From: CAZXCQ01 sp964639275
GTDB taxonomy: Bacteria; Desulfobacterota; DSM-4660; Desulfatiglandales; Desulfatiglandaceae
DNA: 17,877 bases
Reading direction: 5' to 3'
NCBI GenBank assembly: GCA_964639275.1
Contig: CAZXCQ010000120.1
Coordinates: 1 to 17,877 of the forward strand
The position numbers and the translations under genes are program-made. The notes under the pieces were generated by a model, which did not search any database, was not told the origin of the DNA, and was given only the letters and a program-made list of their open reading frames with translations. This document shows positions 6,856-12,606 of this stretch, piece by piece; the first letter of the stretch is position 1; every line of letters begins with the position of its first letter.

Positions 6856-7614
6856 ATGAAGAGGCTCGAAAATAAGGTTGCTTTTCTTACGGCTGCGGCC
6901 GGTGCTGGGATCGGTCAGGCCACGGCGCGCAAATTTGCCAGAGAGGGCGCAAAGATAATCGTGACCGATGCCCATCCCAAGCGACCCTTTTCCGTTGCAT
7001 CGGAGATTGAGAAGGAATTTGGTGTGGAAACCCTTGGAATCCAGTGCGATGTAAACAGTCGTGAGCAGGTCGAAGGGGCCATCCAGGCGGGGCTGGAGAG
7101 ATTTGAGCGTATCGACATCCTCTTTAACAACGCCGGTATCAATCGTCTCTCCCCCGTGATTGATATGACCGATGAGACCTGGGACCTGGTCATCAACACC
7201 TGTCTTCGGGGGACCTTTTACGTTTGCAGGGCGGTCCTCCCGACCATGATCAAACACGATTTTGGTCGTATCGTCAATGTCGCCTCAGTGGCCGGGTTTA
7301 TGGGGCTCCAGGACGGTCAGGCCCACTATTCTGCCGCAAAGGCCGGGATCATGGCCTTTACGCGTTGTCTGTCTCTGGAAGTTGCCCCCCACCATATCAC
7401 CGCAAACACCATTGCCCCCGGCTTTATCTACAACGAGTTCCTGGCCCGGATTTACCCCGAAGAGGAGATCAGGCGGATGAACGAAAACATCCCCTACCCC
7501 CGGAAGGGAACGCCAGAAGATATCGCCAATATCGCCTTGTTTTTGTGCTCTGGAGAAGGGGAGTACGTGACGGGCCAGACGATCTGTGCAACGGGTGGCA
7601 GCTTTATGCGGTGA
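6856..7614 (+). CDS. Second short-chain dehydrogenase/reductase, variant cofactor motif
   Basis: SDR-family oxidoreductase of 252 residues, probably acting on a hydroxyacyl-CoA or an alcohol in the catabolic route next door. NNAG (91-94), Ser144 in NVASVAG and YSAAK with Tyr158 and Lys162 are intact, so the catalytic machinery is present. The dinucleotide-binding motif reads TAAAGAGIG (12-20) where classical SDRs have TGxxxGxG, so the first glycine is Ala. Asp38 in VTDAHP suggests NAD(H). The start is ATG at 6856 because AGGAGG (6843-6848) sits 7 bases upstream; a further-upstream in-frame ATG (6796) has no such site and would add 20 residues of repeat-derived sequence. It is divergent from the XRE-cupin gene, and its stop is 8 bases from the stop of the convergent DUF2284 gene. 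Pairs of SDRs also occur in the Bbs pathway (BbsC/BbsD). Confidence 0.85.
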   Translation: MKRLENKVAFLTAAAGAGIGQATARKFAREGAKIIVTDAHPKRPFSVASEIEKEFGVETLGIQCDVNSREQVEGAIQAGLERFERIDILFNNAGINRLSPVIDMTDETWDLVINTCLRGTFYVCRAVLPTMIKHDFGRIVNVASVAGFMGLQDGQAHYSAAKAGIMAFTRCLSLEVAPHHITANTIAPGFIYNEFLARIYPEEEIRRMNENIPYPRKGTPEDIANIALFLCSGEGEYVTGQTICATGGSFMR

Positions 7615-7622
7615 TGCCCAAG

Positions 7623-8129
7623 CTAGTCCAGCAGCACAAGACCATATCGATTCTGGATATCATTTTGATTCTGAAGGACGTCGCACGGCAGCCCCAGGTT
7701 CCTTGCTGTCTGATATACGTTGATGCCAAAACTCTGATCGCAAGGCCTCACCTTTTCCGGTGTCGGGCAAGAATGCCCCTGCCCGGCTACACAGACCTTA
7801 CAGAGATTACAGGTTCGAATCGCAAAGGCAAAATAGCAGCCATCAAGAAAGGCTCTTCTCTCGATTTCAAGGACTGCCATACTCAACTGTCTCGCATCGT
7901 GCGACCGGACGAATAGGATATCGTTATATCCTTTTACCATTTCAACACGTTCTTGATAGGTCGTATCTCTGGTATGGCATCTGATGCTGTTGTCAAAGAA
8001 ATCCTCGCAGCCCCATCGACATTTCAGGATAGCCCTGATATCAAAGCAAATGTCCTTTGGTGAAATGAGCATGGCATCGACCATCTGAAGTAACCTTGCC
8101 AAATCAACGTATTTTTGGAAATTTGACAT
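7623..8129 (-). CDS. DUF2284 cysteine-rich metal-binding protein
   Basis: Predicted metal-binding protein of unknown function; DUF2284 proteins are common in anaerobes, often near corrinoid or methyltransferase genes. The 168 residues carry 11 cysteines: KCRWGC (Cys37, Cys41), Cys51, then CNLCKVC (Cys107, 110, 113), CPTP at 121-124 and RPCDQSFGINVYQTA (128-142), the family's C-terminal signature. Where typical members have a CPP segment after the first cluster, this one reads CHT at 51-53, so the N-terminal cluster is modified. Cysteine spacing would suit one or two Fe-S clusters or zinc sites. ATG start with a GGAAGGGGAG purine stretch upstream. It stands alone on the minus strand, convergent with the second SDR and divergent from the aminotransferase. 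Confidence 0.75.
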   Translation of the reverse strand: MSNFQKYVDLARLLQMVDAMLISPKDICFDIRAILKCRWGCEDFFDNSIRCHTRDTTYQERVEMVKGYNDILFVRSHDARQLSMAVLEIERRAFLDGCYFAFAIRTCNLCKVCVAGQGHSCPTPEKVRPCDQSFGINVYQTARNLGLPCDVLQNQNDIQNRYGLVLLD

Positions 8130-8474
8130 CTCTCCCCTTCCTTTCGAGCCCCGGGCCTTGACCGGCTGGCAACGGGCGCCAGCAAAATTGTCAATCGGAA
8201 TTCAAGACATCATTGGGGTAATGATACTATTTTTGTGCCTTTCGTCAATCAGTAAAGAATCCACGCCCTCTGATCCTCAAGATCTGTGGGCCGGAGGCCC
8301 AGAAGCCATGGCTTTGGTTTGTCGTCCTGCCATAGACAATTGGAGAACGGTCAGTCTTCAAATGTCCATAGTCCCCGTCCGGGAATAACTTGCCAGACTC
8401 ATGACCGCTGTGTTATTGTGTGGATGTGATTCCCACAAAATTGAGGCGCCAACCAAATCAAAGGAGGTCATGTT
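8130..8474. other. Divergent intergenic region, DUF2284 and aminotransferase
   Basis: No credible gene. Three small hairpins are visible: GCTGGC/GCCAGC (8165-8183), GGGCC-GGA-GGCCC (8288-8300) and the palindrome AAGCCATGGCTT (8303-8314). A weak promoter candidate for the aminotransferase lies at 8390-8419. The 8288-8314 structures are not followed by a clean T-run, so I do not call a terminator. Confidence 0.5.
8390..8419 (+). promoter_or_regulatory. Possible promoter of the aminotransferase gene
   Basis: TTGCCA (8390-8395) and TATTGT (8414-8419) with an 18-base spacer, about 55 bases before the GTG start. Each box has mismatches; weak assignment. Confidence 0.3.
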
Positions 8475-9626
8475 GTGAAAAACAAAAAGCTCGTGATGAT
8501 CCCGGGGCCGACTCCAACGGCAGCGGACATACAGATCCAGATGGCAAGAGAAACTGCATCCTTTAAGGACCCGGAATTTGTCAATGATTTCAACGAAGTC
8601 GTACTCGATCTAAAGACCATGCTCCGTACGAAAGGCGAGTGTATCGTTATTGCCGGGACCGGAACCCTGGCCATGGAAACGGCGATCGCCAATACCACCA
8701 AACGGGGCGACCACGTCCTAATCGTGTCCCATGGATTCTTTGGCGATCGATTTATCGACATGTGTCAGAGAAGAGGATTGATGGTCGATGTCCTGTCGAG
8801 TGAATGGGGCAGGACCGTGCCCGTAGGAGATATTGAAAAGAGACTCAGAGAAAAGGATTATCAGGTCCTCACGGTTACCCATGTGGACACCTCTACCGGG
8901 ACCTGTGCATCTGTGGAGGCCATTGGCAGCGTGGCCAGTAGGTTTAAAGATACGTTATTCATACTGGATGGTGTCTGCGCGACGGCCGCCGAACCCGAGT
9001 ATGTGGATGATATGGGTATCGATGTCTTGTTAACAGGCTCCCAGAAGGCGTTTGGGGTGGCTCCGGGCCTGGCCATACTATGGGCCGGCCCAAGGGCACT
9101 TGAACGAAGAAAGTCCCTGGGGACAATTCCGGATGCCTATGTTGATTTTGAAAAGTGGATTCCCGTTATGCACGACCCCATGAAGTACTGGGGGACCCCA
9201 CCGGTAAACCTTATCTGGGCATTAAAGGAATCTGTAAATCTCATCAAACAAGAAGGGATCGAAAACCGTTATGTCCGGCATCGCAAGGATGCTAACGCTA
9301 TTCAGGCGGCATTAGAGGCACTTGGTTTTAAAATTCTGGCCGAACCAGATGCCAGGGCCGCGACCCTCTCTGTGGTGCTCTATCCCGATGGGATAGATGA
9401 TGGGGAATTTCGAAATGTCTTGACTGAAGAAGGCGTTGTTGTTGCTGCCGGATTGGGTGAATATGCCGGCAAATCATTTAGGCTGGGACATATGGGAAAT
9501 ATAGATAAACATACTGTCGTCTCGACCCTGGCCGGCATTGAAAGGGCACTTCACCGGGTCGGATACAAGGTGGAGTTTGGCAAGGCCGTTGGCGTATATA
9601 CGGAGATAATTTATTGCTCTCCGTAA
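8475..9626 (+). CDS. Class V aminotransferase (alanine/serine-glyoxylate aminotransferase-like)
   Basis: PLP-dependent enzyme, cytoplasmic, 383 residues, the normal length for the alanine-glyoxylate aminotransferase branch. Visible marks are MIPGPTP near the N-terminus (8-14), AGTGTLAMETAI (60-71) for phosphate binding, FILDGVCAT with Asp165 that contacts the PLP ring nitrogen, and LLTGSQKAFG with Schiff-base Lys191. The C-terminal domain has GLGEYAGKSFRLGHMGN with an arginine expected to bind the substrate carboxylate. The start is GTG at 8475 with AAGGAGGT (8461-8468) 6 bases upstream; the nearer ATG at 8470 is out of frame and stops after two codons. It is followed 50 bases later by an iron-sulfur flavoprotein gene on the same strand, probably co-transcribed. 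Substrates such as glyoxylate, pyruvate or ureidoglycine cannot be separated from sequence alone. Confidence 0.85.
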   Translation: MKNKKLVMIPGPTPTAADIQIQMARETASFKDPEFVNDFNEVVLDLKTMLRTKGECIVIAGTGTLAMETAIANTTKRGDHVLIVSHGFFGDRFIDMCQRRGLMVDVLSSEWGRTVPVGDIEKRLREKDYQVLTVTHVDTSTGTCASVEAIGSVASRFKDTLFILDGVCATAAEPEYVDDMGIDVLLTGSQKAFGVAPGLAILWAGPRALERRKSLGTIPDAYVDFEKWIPVMHDPMKYWGTPPVNLIWALKESVNLIKQEGIENRYVRHRKDANAIQAALEALGFKILAEPDARAATLSVVLYPDGIDDGEFRNVLTEEGVVVAAGLGEYAGKSFRLGHMGNIDKHTVVSTLAGIERALHRVGYKVEFGKAVGVYTEIIYCSP

Positions 9627-9676
9627 TAAGGGCTTTAATACCCCTTGTGTGACGGGATAATGGGGAATGGATCAAC

Positions 9677-10444
9677 ATGAAAATCCTGGCACTAAATGCG
9701 ACGTATCGTCCCAACAAGACGACCACCCGGCTGACCCAAGAGGCCCTCAAAGGAGCCGCTTCTGTTGGGGCAGATACCGAAATGGTGATGCTTCGCGAGT
9801 GCAAGATCCAATACTGCACAAACTGTCTCAAATGCTATAAGGATCTGAACTCCGAGATTGCCCCTTGCTCCCTGAGCGATGATATGGATGAAGTCCTCGA
9901 GAAGGTCCGCGATGCGGATGGCATTATCTTTGCCTCACCAGTTCATAACGGATTCGTCACAGGGCTGATGACGGTCTTCTTTGAGCGTATGGCGTGGAGG
10001 GTTGCTCGTCCCGGAGGGACTTTCCTCGGTGTCACGATGGGTATTCGATCTAGATTGACCTCCAAAACCCGAGCCCTGGCCGCGATCTCCAGCGCAGGGG
10101 GTATGCCCGCCAGAATGAGAAAGTACTGTGATGACGGAACCCCATGGATAAAGGGCAATGCCCCACTCCTGCTCCATGGGGAATGGATCGGCGACATCTA
10201 TGCTGGAGCCGTCCTGACAAAGCTGCCACAGACAGATGAAGAGTGGAGCACACTATACTCCCTGAGAAAACTCTCTCAAGAGCAACTCCAGGCAGCCTCA
10301 GATCTTGGGGTGAAGATGGCGGAGGCTATCAAGAATAATGGCCTGCGACCAGTTACCATTGAAAATATCGTGGGCCCGGTATCACGGGGCATTGTAAAAC
10401 TCATCAGTCGTTTCAGTCGGCCTTATCAAACGATCGTAACGTAA
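9677..10444 (+). CDS. Iron-sulfur flavoprotein-like NAD(P)H-dependent FMN reductase
   Basis: Flavodoxin-fold electron carrier or reductase, cytoplasmic. The 255-residue protein begins with MKILALNATYRPNKTTTRL, the FMN phosphate-binding loop. It then has a compact cysteine motif CTNCLKC (Cys47, 50, 53) with Cys64 following, as in archaeal and anaerobe iron-sulfur flavoproteins that bind a 4Fe-4S cluster, although the last cysteine is 10 residues away instead of the usual 4-7. SPVHNGFVTGLMTVFFERM (87-105) is the flavin ring-contacting region. Such proteins often reduce oxygen species or act as one/two-electron switches. The Shine-Dalgarno is weak (GGGGAATGGA). It lies 50 bases after the aminotransferase gene and may share its transcript. 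The tail beyond about 205 has no recognised domain. Confidence 0.8.
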   Translation: MKILALNATYRPNKTTTRLTQEALKGAASVGADTEMVMLRECKIQYCTNCLKCYKDLNSEIAPCSLSDDMDEVLEKVRDADGIIFASPVHNGFVTGLMTVFFERMAWRVARPGGTFLGVTMGIRSRLTSKTRALAAISSAGGMPARMRKYCDDGTPWIKGNAPLLLHGEWIGDIYAGAVLTKLPQTDEEWSTLYSLRKLSQEQLQAASDLGVKMAEAIKNNGLRPVTIENIVGPVSRGIVKLISRFSRPYQTIVT

Positions 10445-10750
10445 GTTCTCAATATGTTCGGGTAGATTATGGGGCATCGCAAATTTGTGTGGGTGCCCAC
10501 AACATGTTGTGGAGTCAGATTGACACGGTGAGTAGTATTTGCGTTCCTTTAGACCGTCGAATCCATTCAGCCATGAGACCGATTGTTAGCCGTCTCATAG
10601 TAATTTTATTATTCGTCATGCCGGACTTGATCCGGCATCCAGAAAGACTCCCTGGATTCCTCGCAAGACGTATTCCCCGAACCGTCAAACTCTGGGAGTC
10701 CCACCTGCGAAGCGGGAGGGTTTACACCGATTAATTACGAGGAGGCCGTG
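10445..10750. other. Intergenic region before the 2TM-domain gene
   Basis: No convincing gene. It contains a REP-like palindrome (10618-10638) and an imperfect hairpin, CCCACCTGC-GAA-GCGGGAGGG (two arms of nine bases, about 10701-10721), followed by TTTAC. The latter might act as a weak terminator after the flavoprotein gene but has no proper T-run. The Shine-Dalgarno GAGGAGG of the next gene is at 10739-10745. Confidence 0.5.
10618..10638 (+). repeat. REP-like intergenic palindrome
   Basis: ATGCCGGA-CTTGA-TCCGGCAT: an 8-base perfect stem with a 5-base loop, followed by CCAG and later CTGGATTCC. This is a widespread bacterial intergenic repeat type; its translation (MPDLIRHPE) is a well-known false protein fragment. 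Confidence 0.75.
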
Positions 10751-11029
10751 ATGAATGATGAAAAATACGAAAGGGCAAGAAAAAGGGTCAAAGACATAAA
10801 AGACTTCTATCGAGATTTGATTTCATATGCTGCCATAAATCTCATGCTTATCATTATAAATCTTGTCACGAGCCCCCGAAACCTGTGGTTTTACTGGGTA
10901 ACTATCTTCTGGGGGATTGCGGTTTTGCTTCATGCCATAAAGGTCTTTGTCCTCAAAGGAAGATTCCTGGGTGAGGAGTGGGAAGAAAAAAAAGTAAGAG
11001 AAATCATGGAAAAGGAGGAGAGACCCTGA
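10751..11029 (+). CDS. Small 2TM-domain membrane protein
   Basis: A 92-residue inner-membrane protein of the 2TM-domain type, function unknown. A charged N-terminal helix (NDEKYERARKRVKDIKDFYR) precedes two hydrophobic segments, about 25-41 (LISYAAINLMLIIINLV) and 46-68 (LWFYWVTIFWGIAVLLHAIKVFV). A charged C-terminal helix follows (EEWEEKKVREIMEKEE). In other bacteria this short domain is found alone or joined to histidine kinases and LytTR regulators. The start is ATG at 10751 with GAGGAGG 5 bases upstream; GTG at 10748 would be too close to that site. Its stop is 14 bases from the end of the convergent small membrane protein gene. Confidence 0.7.
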   Translation: MNDEKYERARKRVKDIKDFYRDLISYAAINLMLIIINLVTSPRNLWFYWVTIFWGIAVLLHAIKVFVLKGRFLGEEWEEKKVREIMEKEERP

Positions 11030-11043
11030 TCTGAGCGGGGCGG

Positions 11044-11238
11044 CTACGCCTTTCCAAAGGCCTTTAGAAACAACCACAATGCTATTATTGCGGTGGCCCC
11101 ATGAAAGGCCACACCTCCCCAAAAACCTGCTTTTCCGAGGTCGCTCTTACCAACGGCCAGCTCCCAGATACTGCCAATGATGCAGCCTGCAGAGGCCAGC
11201 CACACGATCACCGCGCCTATCAACCACCACCAGCTCAT
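11044..11238 (-). CDS. Small membrane protein, GFWG paralogue 1 (64 aa)
   Basis: I do not recognise a named family. The 64 residues form two membrane segments, about 4-24 and 41-59, separated by a short polar loop with GKAGFWGGVAFH. It aligns without any gap to the 67-residue protein encoded just upstream at 11254-11457, sharing about 24 of 64 positions, including Cys19, Glu26, Gly30, GFWG (38-41), VAFH (43-46), TA (49-50) and KA (59-60). The pair therefore arose by tandem duplication. It starts with ATG preceded by GGGAG 6 bases upstream. The 15-base gap to its paralogue indicates one transcript. Convergent with the 2TM protein gene. Confidence 0.7.
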   Translation of the reverse strand: MSWWWLIGAVIVWLASAGCIIGSIWELAVGKSDLGKAGFWGGVAFHGATAIIALWLFLKAFGKA

Positions 11239-11253
11239 TAGGATCTCCCTTTC

Positions 11254-11457
11254 CTAACCCTGCTGTTTATTCGGCCGGGCCTTGACCAACAACAGTCCGG
11301 CGACAACAGCGGTTACAAAGTGAAAGGCAACCGGGCCCCAAAAACCTCCTGCCAACATCCCGTAATCTCCTCGAATAACCTCCAGGACAGTGGAGCCGAT
11401 GCATAAGACGGAGACTGCAAACAAGATTACGGAAACGATCAAGTAAAGCTTTTTCAT
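11254..11457 (-). CDS. Small membrane protein, GFWG paralogue 2 (67 aa)
   Basis: Paralogue of the following 64-residue protein and first of the pair on the minus strand. The 67 residues start MKKLYLIVSVILFAVSVLCI, which could be a signal anchor or a first membrane segment; a lipobox is not convincing. The second membrane segment is about 42-58, after the GGFWGPVAFH motif. The tail RPNKQQG is polar. ATG start with GGGAGG about 6 bases upstream. Conservation between the copies is centred on the second segment and on Cys19 and Glu26, suggesting a shared structural or binding role in the membrane. It is 55 bases downstream of the UMP kinase gene on the same strand, with a fragment of the TIR repeat between them, so co-transcription with the kinase is possible. 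Confidence 0.7.
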   Translation of the reverse strand: MKKLYLIVSVILFAVSVLCIGSTVLEVIRGDYGMLAGGFWGPVAFHFVTAVVAGLLLVKARPNKQQG

Positions 11458-11476
11458 TCTTTCCTCCCTGTGCGAA

Positions 11477-11499
11477 TTGGAAAAAGACTAAACTGATAC
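11477..11499 (+). repeat. TIR element, partial copy F (right end)
   Basis: TTGGAAAAAGACTAAACTGATACC resembles the right ends TTGAAAAAGGCCAACCTGATAC (82-103) and TTGAAAAAGGCTAAAGTGTTAC (5752-5773). Only this end is present. Confidence 0.45.
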
Positions 11500-11512
11500 C
11501 AGCGATCGATGT

Positions 11513-12187
11513 TCAGGAAATCGTGGTACCCTTGAATGGTTTTCCCTCCAGGAGTCTTTGAAGATTCTGGATATCTCTTCCGATGATGACCACTTCCACC
11601 CCCACCCGCTCCGCCTCCTTTGAGGCGATGGGATCAAAGGGCGTGTTGAGCCCCGGATCCCATTTATCCCCTACGAGTCTTCTAAACTCCGGCCAGGTCA
11701 TATCTGTAAATCTTCTGGCGGTGGGGTCCTTTTTGGGGTCCGCGCTGTAGACATAATCGATGTTCGACATATTGATTACCCGGGTTGCTCCAAACCTCTC
11801 GGCAATCTGAACCGCCCGCAGATCCGTCGAGCTTCCTGGTTCAAAACCCGCACCAATGATGATCCGTTTCCGGGTATCGATTTTGTCATTGGGGTCATGG
11901 ATTACCCTTTTATACGCCGCTTTCCCAAAAGCGGACCGGACCACCTCAGCATTCATCCGGGTCGCCCCGATGCCGATCCAGTCAAGATCCTCCTTTGATA
12001 TCTCTGCCACCGTCTTTGCAGCGTTTTGATAGTCCCTGCAGATCTTGCCGCCACCGCAAATAATGATGGCACGAATCTCCTTCAGGCTGAGAATAAGTTC
12101 TCTAAATTCTTTCAAAAAAGCAATATCCAGCTTTTCCGGGACAATGATTGATCCCCCCAATGATAGGACAACAGCCTCTAGTTCCAT
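11513..12187 (-). CDS. Archaeal-type UMP kinase-like amino acid kinase family protein
   Basis: Predicted to phosphorylate UMP to UDP or a related substrate with ATP, cytoplasmic. The 224 residues resemble archaeal PyrH more than the roughly 240-residue hexameric bacterial enzyme: SLGGSIIVP at 9-17, CGGGKICRDY (44-53), GATRMNAE (74-81), GFEPGSSTD (114-122), NMSNIDYVYSADPKKDP (139-155) and FDPIASK (184-190). These are the ATP- and nucleotide-binding positions of the amino acid kinase fold, and all look intact. ATG start with GGGGA about 7 bases upstream. It stands apart from the frr/tsf genes that normally accompany bacterial pyrH, so it may be a second kinase with another substrate. Acetylglutamate or isopentenyl phosphate kinase are less likely by motif. 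Molecular class is confident; substrate is not. Confidence 0.75.
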   Translation of the reverse strand: MELEAVVLSLGGSIIVPEKLDIAFLKEFRELILSLKEIRAIIICGGGKICRDYQNAAKTVAEISKEDLDWIGIGATRMNAEVVRSAFGKAAYKRVIHDPNDKIDTRKRIIIGAGFEPGSSTDLRAVQIAERFGATRVINMSNIDYVYSADPKKDPTARRFTDMTWPEFRRLVGDKWDPGLNTPFDPIASKEAERVGVEVVIIGRDIQNLQRLLEGKPFKGTTIS

Positions 12188-12277
12188 ACGAATTCCCCAT
12201 CCGTCTTCCTGGGCTAGACCTCTGAGAAAAGTATCCAGCCGGACACTCCTCTCTCAACGGACCAAAAAGATAGGTAA

Positions 12278-12311
12278 GGGTTCACAGGTTCCAGGTTCAA
12301 CGTTCAAGGTT
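12278..12311 (-). repeat. TTGAACC-type repeat cluster, inverted copy
   Basis: GGGTTCACAGGTTCCAGG, then TTCAACGTTCAAGGTT: four units of a GGTTCAA-like heptamer. Read on the minus strand it matches the arrangement of the cluster at 12459-12494, making a local imperfect inverted repeat of about 34 bases with a 150-base spacer. Confidence 0.6.
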
Positions 12312-12458
12312 AAGAACAGGGACGCAATTAAGGCCCGGAATGTCTTCTGGGTTCGCAAGAATGGCGTCTTATGGGCCGTCAATTCCCCGATGTGAGATGA
12401 TGAATTCGGGCGCTTCTCATATTGATGCGCCCAAGAAATCGAATCCGAGGGCAAAATT

Positions 12459-12500
12459 GCAACCTTGAACCCGTGAACCTTTGAACCCGTGAACGATTAC
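12459..12500 (+). repeat. 42-base TTGAACC-type repeat, plus-strand copy
   Basis: Begins GCAACCTTGAACCCGTGAAC and ends TTGAACCCGTGAACGATTAC. The reverse complement of 17825-17866 matches it at 40 of 42 positions. Internally it repeats TTGAACCCGTGAAC twice. Confidence 0.8.
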
Positions 12501-12606
12501 GAAGATAGAATGTATGGCCGGAGGGTGTCAAGGAGACATGAAAACTTGGCTTGCCAATCCATACCATCCTCTGATAAACCACCCCAAAAAAAGAAAAGGA
12601 GACCCC

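Larger units (their letters stand above)
12188..12606. other. Repeat-rich intergenic region before uppP
   Basis: No credible gene. It holds two oppositely oriented TTGAACC-type repeat clusters (12278-12311 and 12459-12500). Between them lie overlapping small hairpins: CCCGA/TCGGG (12386-12410) and GGGCGC/GCGCCC (12408-12432). The region ends with the uppP Shine-Dalgarno AGGAG (12597-12601). Confidence 0.6.

Noticed and set aside
7224..7916. A 230-codon plus-strand frame across the end of the second SDR and the DUF2284 gene
   Set aside because: It overlaps both genes in other frames and has no recognisable domain or ribosome site.
8158..8388. A 76-codon frame in the DUF2284/aminotransferase intergenic region
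   Set aside because: No ribosome site, no recognisable domain, and it spans hairpin sequences; treated as non-coding.
10489..10734. An 81-codon reading frame after the flavoprotein gene
   Set aside because: Its centre is the translation of the REP-like palindrome (MPDLIRHPE), it lacks a ribosome site and resembles no protein; it is repeat DNA.
12278..12500. CRISPR-like array
   Set aside because: The units are about 7-14 bases, nearly contiguous, with no unique spacers of regular length and no cas genes.
12514..12606. Upstream extension of uppP by 31 codons
   Set aside because: The extension is polar, lacks a ribosome site and would displace the first membrane helix; ATG at 12607 has AGGAG at the right distance.
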